Source of the DNA: Bisporella sp. PMI_857
Taxonomy: Eukaryota; Ascomycota; Leotiomycetes; Helotiales; Helotiaceae
DNA: 64,000 nt
NCBI GenBank assembly: GCA_021307315.1
Contig: JAJSPD010000037.1
Location: 124,001-188,000, forward strand
Direction of reading: 5' to 3'
Below, piece after piece: positions 36,591-47,231 of the stretch. The translations under genes were made by a program, and so were the position numbers. The notes below the pieces were generated by a model. It ran no database searches, had not been told where the DNA came from, and saw only the letters and a list, made by a program, of their open reading frames with translations. Positions within the stretch are counted from its first letter, which is position 1. Every line of letters begins with the position of its first letter.

Positions 36591-39574
36591 TCACAACAAG
36601 CTCTCGAATGCGTCTAAACCGGACTTTTGTTGTGGTGGTTTTGCTTGCCTATATGCTGTAGACGGAGGCGGGCTGAAAGTATTCGACGCTCCGGGTGGAG
36701 GAGGTAGTGAAAATGAGCTTGAGTTACTAACAACGGGTCGTTGGTTTTGGTTCAATGAGAGATTCGACATCTGGCTCCCTAAACTGCCTGTAGACGAAAA
36801 TTGTGTGCTGGATACTGCTGTCATATTGCTGCTCCAAGGATTGGGGGGCGCTGCAGAACCCCAGTTAACTTGCTGGCTTTGGTATGGCTGCAATGGTTGA
36901 GATTGAGGAGGGGGTGATATACTAGAGACGTTGTAATTTGGTTGAGGCTGTGAAGACATATTGTAACTACTTTGTGGAGGAATACTCGGCCTACCAAAAT
37001 TGGATTGAGCTTGAAGAGGAGCAGCGAAGGTGTTTTGAGGTTGTAGGGGTTGCGAGAACTGTGTCGAAGATGGTGACAGAGTGTCAAATCGTGCCAGATC
37101 GGGGGTGATGGTTCGCGATATTGGACCCTGCTGAAGTTGCTTTGGTACAGCTGTTGCAGTGGTAGCATTTCCGGCGAAATTGGGTTGTGAAGGGCTCGGT
37201 GTAGACCATGAAAATGTTGCCGGTTTCGATTGGCCGGAGTTATTCCCGTGTCGTTGTGCATCTAAGTCTACTGGTGTAGAATCCCAACCACCGTTCATGA
37301 GATCAGATTTGGTATCACCTGCTGAACTGCCCTTCACAAGACGTTCAAAGTCAATTTCTTGGTCTTCTGAGCCGCCATTGGTCGAGAAAGCATTTGCATT
37401 TCCGAATGACATGAAGTCATCATTGCCTCCAGCTCTCGAGGAACCATTGTTACTCGATAGCTCTTGGAGTTTTTTCGACTGTTCTGCTTCGACTCGAGAT
37501 GAAAGAGCTTTGATGAGGTCCATGAAAGATTGAAATTGCTGAAGATTCAGTAGTGGCCCTAAGCTCATACTCCATAAAATAGGGAGCATGTCCATAGCCA
37601 CAAAGTCTGCATCAGCAATGCCGCCGACTTGCCTGAGGACATTGAGCGCCGCAATAGCGACAGCTGGCTCCTTTGTTTTTATACCTTTGATGAGTGGCAC
37701 AATTTTTTCCTGCATTGTGTATTTGTCGAGCGCGCTTGAGCTGCTTTTCTTGCCAGAATTCATGATGCCATCTAACCCATCATTGCTCGCAGCAGGATCA
37801 TTGCTGCCGCCGCAGAGAATAACAAATGCCTCTAACCCACGAACTTTGATCCCAAGACTGCTGGTTTTGCTAAACACAGACGCAATGACTGGGAAAAGTT
37901 CGTTTTTGATGGTTGAGAAATCTAAAACAGGAAGAATCGTGGGGAGGCTTCGTAAGGCACTATCGACAAGGCCATGAATTGGCGATTCAATAGCGAGGTA
38001 TATTATAGGCAAAATATCTGATAGATAATTAGACAATCATCAGAGCTACACCCAAAGTAAAGTCAGAGTTTGCGAAAGGGCCTTACCATCCTTGAACTCT
38101 TTTCCGCTGCAATTATTAGTGATTTGTATGATATGCTCAAGCAAGATCATGAGTCCCGCGTCCTTGGCAGGATCTCGCTCAGGTGAAGCTTTCGCATTGG
38201 CTGGGAGAAATATTTCTCTTATACGAGGAATTATTTTTTCGGTGAAAGGTCGCTTTCCGTTAGGCAGCATGTTTATGATTTTGAACACATTTTGTAATAT
38301 CAAGGACAGTAGCTCGCGATCTTTCATTTCTTCTAGCAATGCGGGCAGGATTTTCTTTTCCAAGACCTTGTTGGGAAAAGAGTTGAGCATCCGCGTTAGC
38401 CCTCTCATGAATTGAGCCTTCTCGTTTGGAGTTTTAGCTGGAAGTTCATCCAGAAAACGAATCGTTGATATGAGGATATTGTCAAAATAAGAACTCTGTT
38501 GGAACTCTTTAGCAGTCATACGTTCTGCCGGTCGTCTGGTTATCAGACGTGGTAGCACTGAGGACGTTAATTCCTTTGGAAGCGGCCTTTTACATAGGAA
38601 GCTATTGCCCGCGGAAGGAATTGTTGATGAGGAACTAAACAGCCTCTTGTAGGTGGATATGCTTGAGTTGGACTGAATCGGCGACTCATGTGGCGAGTTA
38701 TAGAGAGCAATAATCAAGAGACCCAGCGAGAACATGTCTGCTCCTGTGTTCAAATTAGAATCCAGCACGAAATCAGGCGAGCTGTAATCAAAATTCAACT
38801 GCACAGAGCGAGGAAGTCGTGCGTCGAAATTTAGAGCCTCAGATAGATTTATTGGCGTCACAGATGTTGGTTTTGTAGATTGATCAGGAGGACTAGAAAA
38901 GCCAAGTCCTGAAATTTTCCAATCTGACTTTAAAAGTATCAGCCAAAACGGAACAATGACCCAGAATATAATCCCACCTTAGCGTTCACAAAAATTGCAT
39001 CAGGGGTCAAATTCCCATGAACCAATCCTGCATTGTCATGGAGAAACTCCAGAGCTTTGCTAAGCTGCTCAAGTCCCTTTTGTATCTCTAACTCGTCAAT
39101 CTCGACGTCCTTTCTTCTTCGTCCGTCTTGGTCCTCGGTGACATAACGGCTTGATCGTCCACCGACGCCGCCTGACCTCTCTTCTTCGTCTTTATCCCGT
39201 AACAGTTTCGATAAAGAGGCCGCCACAGGCTCTGTTGCGAACTGGATTCCACCATTTCTAGTATCTTCAACTGGCTCTACTAATTCCAGAATATTCGGAT
39301 GTCGTAGCCTAGCCAGCGAAGATGCCTCCTTCTTCAACCTTTCCACCACTTCTTCTGTGGCACGCTTCAGAGATGATGCGCTTGACCGCCCCAAGGAGTT
39401 TGAATGCGAGTCCAGCGATTTGCGGTCGAGAACAAATATAGATACCGCCTTCCCAGTCGACTTCTTCTTCGCATCGTATATCTTCCATGGGCCAGATGTT
39501 GTAGCGGGCGCACTGGCAATGCTATAGTTTCCGTTGATATTGGACGAAACATATTTTAGAGCCGTGCTAAACAT
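36591..39574 (-). CDS. SCY1-like pseudokinase, SCYL2 type
   Basis: Exons 39574-38978, 38927-38087 and 38017-36591 give 954 aa; introns of 50 and 70 bp are phase-consistent. Residues about 25-330 form a protein-kinase fold lacking catalytic residues: no Gly-loop consensus, HRD replaced by HGN (VHGNLTPDAIFVN) and DFG replaced by SGLG. A HEAT-repeat-like helical region follows (about 330-660), with a Gln/Ser/Pro-rich tail ending SGLDAFESLL. This is the SCYL architecture; SCYL2/CVAK104 proteins bind clathrin and adaptors in Golgi/endosome trafficking. A C-terminal peptide of this kind is plausible for vesicle-coat binding. SCYL2 rather than SCYL1 is chosen because of the N-terminal insert and tail. 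Confidence 0.85.
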
Positions 39575-40194
39575 GGTGATGGACTGGGAATCAAACAGTA
39601 GCAGTAGAGACTGCTTATTTCAAACTTCGTGCCTCGGCCCAATAGGAATATTTCACTGCATCTAATCCCTCAACTGCGTTGTTCCAATGTAAAGTCGTGA
39701 ATGTGCCGTTTAGCTTCTGCGGCCTATCATCCGCGATCGCGTAGGGTGGAATACGTGAGCATTGAGCTGTAGTTTTGTAGAGTTGGATAATATGCGCAAG
39801 CAAAGATTGTGAAAGCCAGATTTGCACTTGCAAGATTCCCTTACAGTGTTGCAAGCGTTAATTATAGCTATCAATGAAAAAATACTTGCAGAATGCCAGC
39901 TGCGCTGATTGGAATATAAGCCTCGTCTGACTTGGCAAGGCGCTGGAGTACAGGCCTTATCGAAGAGGCTCTTAAAGATGGCATACAGGGGGACCAGTCC
40001 TAAACGCCAGCTTACAAACGCCAGCTTATAATCGCCTATCATCGGGCTGGCCGATGCCGGTCAAACAAAAGAATAATTTATGATTCTGAAGTCGAACGCT
40101 CACAAGTTCTAGGAAACATTAACCAATTGCTCTTCAAGTTGGAAACTCCGGAATTGTAAATTCATATTTGCTTCTCGGCCGGAGAGTTGCCACC
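39575..40194. other. Divergent promoter, SCYL2 / BCAT
   Basis: A 620-bp space between two head-to-head genes. No coding frame with support. The start of the plus-strand gene has a strong GCCACCATG context. Confidence 0.5.
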
Positions 40195-41487
40195 ATGCTG
40201 CGACAATTGCGTCCGCAGAGTGCTTTCAATCAAGCTTTACCATTGAGGTTGATTACAGCAGCATGCAAATCCTCCAGGAATTACAGCATTCAAGCAAAGG
40301 CCGCGTCTACAGTGAAGTTGCAAGATATTGATCCTTCCAAGGTGACAGTCCAGAAGACTAGCACACCTAAGGAGCTTATTCCTGCGAATGAGCTGGTGTT
40401 TGGGAGAACTTTCACTGGTGAGTCCTTTTACTAGTTTCAAGCTTGAAGTTTAGAGCTAAAAACAGATATAGACCATATGCTCAGTATTGAGTGGACCGCA
40501 TCGGAAGGATGGCTGGCGCCTCGTATCACACCCTATCAGAATCTTTCCCTCGACCCGGCAAGCTGCGTCTTTCACTATGCCTTCGAATGTTTCGAGGGCA
40601 TGAAAGCATATAAGGACAGCAAAGGACAAGTACGGCTGTTTAGACCAAATAAGAATATGGAGAGAATGAACAAGTCGTCCGCACGTATTGCGCTTCCCAC
40701 TTTCGACGGAGCTTCAATGATACAGTTGATCTCGAAATTCGCCCAAATGGAAGAGCGTTTCATCCCTTCAACACGAGGTTATTCCTTATATCTCCGACCC
40801 ACAATGATTGGTACACAAAGAACATTAGGTGTTGGTCCTCCTGGGTCTGCCTTGCTTTATGTTATTGCTTCCCCAGTTGGACCTTATTACCCTACCGGTT
40901 TCAAGGCAGTATCATTAGAGGCAACAGACTATGCTTGCCGTGCATGGCCAGGCGGAGTTGGTGATAAAAAGCTGGGTGCTAACTACGCTCCATGCATTGT
41001 GCCACAAATGGAAGCTGCTAAACGTGGTTTCCACCAAAATCTATGGCTATTTGGTGAGGAGGAATTTGTGACCGAGGTTGGCACAATGAACATGTTCGCG
41101 GCTATCAAGAACAAGGAGACCGGACAAAAGGAACTTCTTACCGCTCCTCTTGATGGAACGATCTTGGAGGGTGTGACCCGTGACTCAGTATTATCATTAG
41201 CACGCGAGAAGCTTGCTCCAGAGGGTTGGATTATTTCGGAGCGGAAATACACAATGCCGGAGCTTGCGGAGGCTTCAAAGGAAGGCAGATTATTGGAGGC
41301 GTTCGGTGCTGGAACCGCAGCTGTTGTCAGCCCGGTGCGGAATATCAGCTACAATGGTGAGTTGGTAGGGTGTGGGCTGAGGCCAGATGAGGAGGCTGGT
41401 GAGATAGCGCAAAGGATGATGGACTGGATTGGAGCACGACAATATGGTGATGAAGAACATGAGTGGAGTTACGTTGTACCTCAATAA
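40195..41487 (+). CDS. Branched-chain amino acid aminotransferase, mitochondrial
   Basis: Exons 40195-40417 and 40472-41487 give 412 aa. Using the second of two nearby acceptors (ATATAG rather than AACAG) restores the family consensus FGRTFT-DHMLSIEW. Residues 1 to about 40 are Arg/Gln/Ser-rich without acids (MLRQLRPQ), a mitochondrial presequence. The fold-type IV PLP site is GVGDKKLGANYAP with the Schiff-base Lys at 241, and CFEGMKAYK and GTAAVVSPV are further family motifs. The enzyme reversibly transaminates Leu, Ile and Val with 2-oxoglutarate. The start at 40195 is preferred to an upstream non-ATG extension because of its GCCACC context. It sits beside two other mitochondrial genes. Confidence 0.93.
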
Positions 41488-42018
41488 GATACCAATGTAT
41501 AATAAGATAGAGAAAAAGCTAAGGCGAGTGTTTGAGTTTCTTTCCAATATCAATGAGAAAGCGAGTTAAGAGTTCACACAGAGAGTGCCGCTTCCGTACG
41601 CTAACCGACCACTTTACAGTGATAATATGACCACCTGATAGAAATCAGAGATTATATAGATTGATAATGATGGGTCTCGGTGCCGCAGCCATGTAAGTTA
41701 TACTGAAGGCAACAAGCCGTTCGTGTTGAGGAACCTGGAGGCTGAAAAAGCTCCATTGGTATTGTCTATGTCATCAATATATGAAGCCTTTTGCGGTGAC
41801 TCATCTCCATAATATCGATCGAATTTCAAGCATTATGTGCAGCATCGTAAGCGCTCTACAAGACTCTGCATTATCAAAAATTTCATTGCAGAAATAACAT
41901 CAGGAAATCTTCTCTATGTGCAGGTGACTGCGCAAATCATAGAAGTCTTCCAGTCCCCTCGCGTATGTACAGCACTCCCAAGGCCGCAATTCGTTCGATG
42001 CTCCTCTACTCAAGCCTA
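41488..42018. other. Convergent intergenic region
   Basis: The shared 3' space of the aminotransferase and NDUFB11-like genes. A TGACTCA heptamer lies at about 41798, but not upstream of either gene. Confidence 0.45.
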
Positions 42019-42553
42019 TTATGACTTGTCCTCTGGCTCTTTCAAGATGCCCTCGGCTTCTAATCTCCGTCTCGCTTCTTCTAATGCCCATGTTTGTATC
42101 CTATGATAAGCCGTTAGCTTTTGCCCAACCCCGCACACACTTGATACACAATTTCAATTCCACTATTGATTGCCATCATTCTCACCAATTATCCATCCGA
42201 AAGCCTCCACCAATTCCAAGGATGACCACGATGTAGAATGCAGGGTTAACTCACGAAGTATCAGGCTTGAACGCATATGCGATAGCAGCCAACCCCAAGC
42301 TCCCAAACATGCCCACATAGAAGATGGTCTCCCAACCCTCCTTTTCAGGCTTCTCTCCAGGCTTTATACCCCACAACCATCCTCCCGGAGGATCGAAGTG
42401 ATCGTGGTGCTCGTCGTGATGCTCTTCGACAGCGGCGGCTTTCCTACTTGTTGACGACAGGGAACGGCATTGTGCAGGTGCGGATGACAGAAGGGCTCTG
42501 CTGGGGATTGCGGAAAGGCCGTTCGCAGCGCGTGTGAGGGCGAGGCGCGTCAT
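42019..42553 (-). CDS. Complex I subunit ESSS (NDUFB11 family)
   Basis: Exons 42553-42255 and 42100-42019 give 126 aa. The 154-bp intron has GTGAGT, a GCTAAC branch and a CATAG acceptor in phase 2. An Arg/Ser/Ala-rich presequence (MTRLALTRAANGLSAI) is followed by a His-rich stretch (EEHHDEHHDHFDPPGGW), the GIKPGEKPEKEGWE motif, a single membrane span (IFYVGMFGSLGLAAIAYAF) and a short Arg/Glu-rich helix (WALEEARRRLEAEG). This is the pattern of the ESSS/NDUFB11 accessory subunit of NADH:ubiquinone oxidoreductase in the inner mitochondrial membrane. Without the second exon the protein would end at DTS, losing the conserved matrix/IMS helix. Confidence 0.85.
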
Positions 42554-43941
42554 GATGTGATGTATATGTTCGTGGAGGATAGTGATCTTGCCGTGGTGTG
42601 GACTGAAGTGTCGTTCAAGATTCGGTTGACGGAGCTAGGGTGATCCACTTTTATGCTGATGGCTTGGCAGGCCTGAAGATGGTGGGAGAACTTGCGTTCT
42701 AAACACAAGAGATTATCTGTTGACTCATTTCTTTTCTTAGAGATGTAGCCTCAGAAGCAGTTATAAGGCTCGTTCCGTTAATTTTCCACTTATCTAATTG
42801 TTCTACGGTGCGTTAATCTTTGACTCCTAGAGTTTGCGCCACGCTCGTTTCCACCAAAGGTCTTTTCCTAGGGGCATACAACAATTATTGTACTTTCTTT
42901 TTGGTTGTATATGTCGATTTGGGCTTTTAGATTGCTGTCCCTCAACTTCTGTCTAACCCGCGCTTGAAATGGAGAAGTTTCTGTGCTCATATTCATGCTC
43001 AATTTTGGTACGAGAGAGTGAAGGCAAGAGTAGCCTGACCATGGTATGTATCAGGTAGGATAGGGACAAGAAACGCTCTCAAGCGTACATGCCGTAATTA
43101 TGTCTCCAACAAAATGAGCTAAGATAATCGGGCTATGGCCCACACATATCTATTACTTAGTGAACGTGCAACGGAGTCAAACCATTAGATACCTAGTGGT
43201 TGGGAGTCCCGTTCGCATGGAGGTTGGCAGCTTGAGGCAGCCAGAGAATCTGCCTACAACCAGTTCTATATGGCCTTCTATAAGATCAACCCATTGAACA
43301 CTCTATTAGATAGACATGAAACAGGGAAGGATATATGGTGCCCCAATGTGCTGGGTCGGCGTAAGTACTTGTGTATATGCAAAGCCCACATAATAATGGA
43401 CATCTATATTTGTTGCTGGACTGCAATCCAATCAATGATCATCCTCAAAATCTATAGTTGCGCAGATATATCAATAGCTTTCTATATCAATAACAGAATA
43501 GCAGAGATAACTTTGACAAATAGTTGCCCCACTCATTCATTTGGACACACATCTTTCACCTATACAACATTACTGGCACGTGTTGTAGTAATCTCCAGAC
43601 TTTTACAGACATACACAATAAAACTTGGATCGAGTATATATTCCGCTCAAAACACGGCTTCACACCTAGATCTCTCAGACATTTACCTGCTGTGCTTTTA
43701 TGTGCCCGCCACGTTGAAGGTGCGGGGTATATTTCATGTGGATATCCCACATCTCATCACACATCACCTCATGTCTCGTCTTATTCCCGGTTCCCGATTT
43801 ACTGGCCGAGGTTGCCTCTCTTTCACCTGATCTGACTTTATTTCTCCTTTTCTCCAGTTTATCATAAACTTGGTATTATTTTCAGACTTTTCCCCTCCTC
43901 GATTAAAATTCATGAACTTGTTAGGAAGTTAGCATCAGACC
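42554..43941. other. Divergent promoter region
   Basis: About 1.4 kb between the ESSS gene (minus) and the SCS-like gene (plus). Open frames near 43270-43835 overlap each other and lack motifs. A GCN4/CPC1-type heptamer lies near the ESSS start. No gene supported. Confidence 0.45.
42721..42727. promoter_or_regulatory. TGACTCA, possible CPC1/Gcn4-type bZIP site
   Basis: An exact palindromic heptamer about 170 bp upstream of the ESSS start codon. Such sites bind Gcn4/CPC1-type bZIP factors. A 7-mer is expected by chance several times in 64 kb, so the evidence is weak. Confidence 0.2.
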
Positions 43942-46315
43942 ATGTTCCGGCAGCCTCTTTTGCGGGGAGCTTCTCGAAGCCAGCGGCCCTTAAGTACTTC
44001 GGCACGAAATAATGGATATGAGGATACCATTGGAAATCTGAAAATAGGATCCCATACTCGAGTTATATTTCAAGGGTTCACTGGTAATATTATCTCATAT
44101 CCATAGTACATTTCAGAATTCTAACATCTACGTAGGGAAACAGGCAAGCCCGACATAGATACCCCAAAGCCTGGTTATTGACTTTTCCCAGGCCACAACA
44201 AACGCAAAAGAATCGATAGCATGGGGTACCAAGATTGTCGGTGGAGTGACGCCAGGAAAGAATGGAGAGCATCTCGGCCTCCCTGTTCTGCCCACCGTTC
44301 GTGAGGTATGTTTTATCAAGTGTCAGAAACTGCTGATATATGCTGACCACAAGCAAAGGCTATGGAAAAGTTGAAGCCTGATGCTACCGGAATATACGTA
44401 GCGGCTCATCAGGCACCAAAAGCAATCGAGGAAGCTATTGCAGCGGAAATACCACTCATTGTTGCTGTTGCTGAGCATATTCCTATCCATGATGTCCTTA
44501 GGGTATGCTTTAAGCTTTCGATATTTCACGTAAGAGTATAGCTAAGGTGTTTAGATACATTCTATTTTGAAAACTCAGTCAAGATCGAGGCTTGTGGGTG
44601 CAAATGCTCCTGGGATAATATCGGCCATCGGAAAATGCAGAATTGGATTTCAACCGCTACCTTGCTTCAAACCAGGCCGAGTGGGGATTGTTGCTAAATC
44701 CGGGACCCTTAGCTACGAAGGTAGGAGAATTCTGATTATCGGTTTACGTTACTGACTCGATAATAGCTGTTGCATCAACAACAAGAGCTAATCTTGGCCA
44801 AAGTTTATGTATCGGCATGGGGGGCGATGTCCTCGCCGGCACTAATTTTGTAGATGCTCTCAAGATTTTTGAACACGATGAAGATACTGAAGGAATTATA
44901 CTGATAGGCGAAATTGGAGGCACAGCAGAACTAGAAGCTGCTCAGTGGATCAAAGAGTACAAGAAACGCTCAGCAAATCCTAAGTATGGGTGCCCGCCTT
45001 GAAAAGTGTTAATTCTAACATGAGTGATTAGGCCAATTACAGCATTAATCGGGGGAGTTAATGCTGCTCCAGGTAGAGTGATGGGCCATGCAGGTGCTTT
45101 CACACTACCTGGGGAACCTGACGCCCTGACAAAAATTAAGTGCCTGCAAGATGCAGGTGTCACTATTGTCAACCATCCAGCAAAATTTGGCGATGCTATG
45201 AAAACTCTACTAAGGAATTCTGGACGTGTTAGCACTGGAGCTACAGCTACTGAGGCGCCTCAGCGTAGGGGCATGCACACAATGAGACGAGTACGACCCA
45301 ACATTCAAGCTCCATCACAACCCTTGAGCACACATCAAAAGCGATCATTATACATTCGAGAAGATCTAGCACTTAATCTCCTTCGTGAAAGAGGCATCAA
45401 TGCGGGGCCTTACTCGGGGCAAGGACGAAAGAGGCTCCTTGCAGTCGCAATCGACCGCAAAACTCTTTCACCATGCATCATTGCATCTCCCATCACTGAT
45501 CCCTCCAACCCTCACGCGGAGGTCAAGGAGTTCGCATTCAATTATCGAAAAGGCTTGGAACCCATGCGCATAGCGGCTATTGCCGAACATCTTCAGCTTG
45601 GGTACTCAATAAGAGATTCTCTACCTAAACTCATTTATGGTCTTGTGGATCTTTACATGAAAAAGGAAGCATTTCTCCTCGAGACGCTCTTTGTTGAGCG
45701 ATTAGGAGAGCTCAAAGTAGTGGGTGCAAACTTTACATTCGACGATGCAGCATTTCGCAGCACAAAGCGACAAGCAGATATCCACTCTCTACGAGCCATT
45801 GAGGGTGAGGATCCACAGGAAGTGGAGGCTGAAAAGGATGGAATTGTATACATTAAACTCGCCGGCGATGGCAACATAGGAACTCTCGTGAACGGAGCAG
45901 GTCTAGCGATGAACACTGTTGATGCTCTAGCCGACGTGGGAGGCAAAGCCGCGAACTTCCTTGACACTGGTGGCAAAGCGACAAGCGAGACGGTCAAGAA
46001 GAGCTTTCAGGTTATTCTACAAGATGACCGAGTCAAGGTTATTTTTGTAAATATCTTTGGTGGCTTGACGTTGGGAGATATGATTGCCAACGGAATTCTG
46101 CTGGCGTTTAAGGAACTTGAAATGAGACTCCCGGTTGTAGTCAGGATCCGCGGTACGAATGAAAAGGAGGGCCAGAAGATTGTAAGTCTGTTTTCCAGTC
46201 TGAATACATGAGCTGACAATGGTGGTAGATTGCTAAAAGTGGACTTCCATTGCACGCGTTTGATGATTTTGAGGAGGCAGCAGCAAAAGCGATAGAATTG
46301 GCGAACAGAGCATAG
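43942..46315 (+). CDS. Fused alpha-beta succinyl-CoA synthetase-like protein, mitochondrial
   Basis: Eight exons: 43942-44083, 44136-44143, 44192-44305, 44359-44502, 44555-44720, 44767-44983, 45032-46181 and 46229-46315; 675 aa, all phases consistent. The N-terminus [20 protein letters not shown] is a mitochondrial presequence. Residues about 35-340 are an SCS alpha subunit: CoA-binding [40 protein letters not shown], and the phospho-His loop MGHAGAF with His283. Residues about 370-675 match SCS beta: [46 protein letters not shown] and [14 protein letters not shown] makes ATP/GTP from succinyl-CoA in the TCA cycle. Normal SCS subunits are separate, so this is a paralogue. Substrate could differ; activity is not proven. 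Confidence 0.88.
44136..44143 (+). other. 8-nt microexon of the SCS-like gene
   Basis: The eight bases GGAAACAG complete the Gly codon and encode Lys-Gln of the conserved GFTGKQ CoA-binding loop. Upstream is a 52-bp GT-AG intron (44084-44135), downstream a 48-bp GC-AG intron. Skipping it shifts the frame and destroys the motif, which strongly supports its inclusion. Confidence 0.75.
44144..44191 (+). other. GC-AG intron
   Basis: Donor GCAAGC after CAG, acceptor TTTTCCCAG, length 48 nt. No usable GT exists between the microexon and the acceptor that keeps the frame, and the joined reading [13 protein letters not shown] fits the family. Confidence 0.75.
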
Positions 46316-47231
46316 AAGTTAGGAGTAAACTACGCCTATTTGTATAGGTACTTTAGGGAAGAGCTTAGACTGGAATGATACAAGATATGGATACTCCTCT
46401 TCCTGAGTGGATTTTAGAAAAGTTACGATGCTCGTATGCAATGACCAATGGATCGAACCTATGAAGAAGATCGCTGTTGATAGAGCAAAGGCTCAGTGAA
46501 TCGCTAAATTTATAGCTGTGGCGTCGAAGATTACAGAACTTGCACACATAGCTATACTAATGATTGGAAATGTTCTGCAACGTTCTTGGCCCTTGAAAGC
46601 TACGATCTCAACCATCTTACATCGAGTAACATATGGAATGATCAGAAAAACTTGGAACCACGCAGGAAGTTCTCAGTCTACCTCACCACGGAAGAAGGGT
46701 TGGGCCATAACATCTCCATTCGAACTTGACACAGCATCGAGTGTCCAGGTTCCATTGAGATATATGCATCAAAAAACTTGATCCACACTTCTGCCGTGGA
46801 ACATTTCCGCATATACCCCTCTGTCCCACCTGTACAACGTCAATAAAAAGCAATAAGCGAGAAATAGTCCCGTCCTTTAATGGATCGTTTCCCCGCATTT
46901 GACCTCCATAAATGGTTCCCACAAACTAAGGTAGGGCTATACGATGTATTTCTAGGTTTTAGATTTGAGAAATCACCCCTAGGCAAATGGTCAACAACTA
47001 CCTAAAAGCTACATAATACAGTAAGATGATCCGCTTGCAGATCGTATACTTCCTAGCGCGTATAGCTGACTTGAGCCAAACCCTGAAGAGAGAGGCCGAT
47101 CTAGCTCAGGTTCCCGACTTCAATTGCCGCACAGATCGTGAAATAGCTATAAAAACCAGACTTTATGACTTCAAGATTTTTTTACTGAGAAAATAAGACA
47201 GGCTCGAGCACTTAAAGAAGCGTCTACAGTA
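46316..47231. other. Intergenic region
   Basis: About 0.9 kb between two plus-strand genes. Only short unmotivated frames are present. Confidence 0.45.

Noticed and set aside
43270..43835. 186-aa and 103-aa overlapping frames
   Set aside because: Overlapping in two frames without motifs, in the promoter/leader of the SCS-like gene.
44090..44356. Minus-strand frames opposite the 5' part of the SCS-like gene
   Set aside because: They are shadows; the plus strand encodes the invariant SCS alpha motifs.
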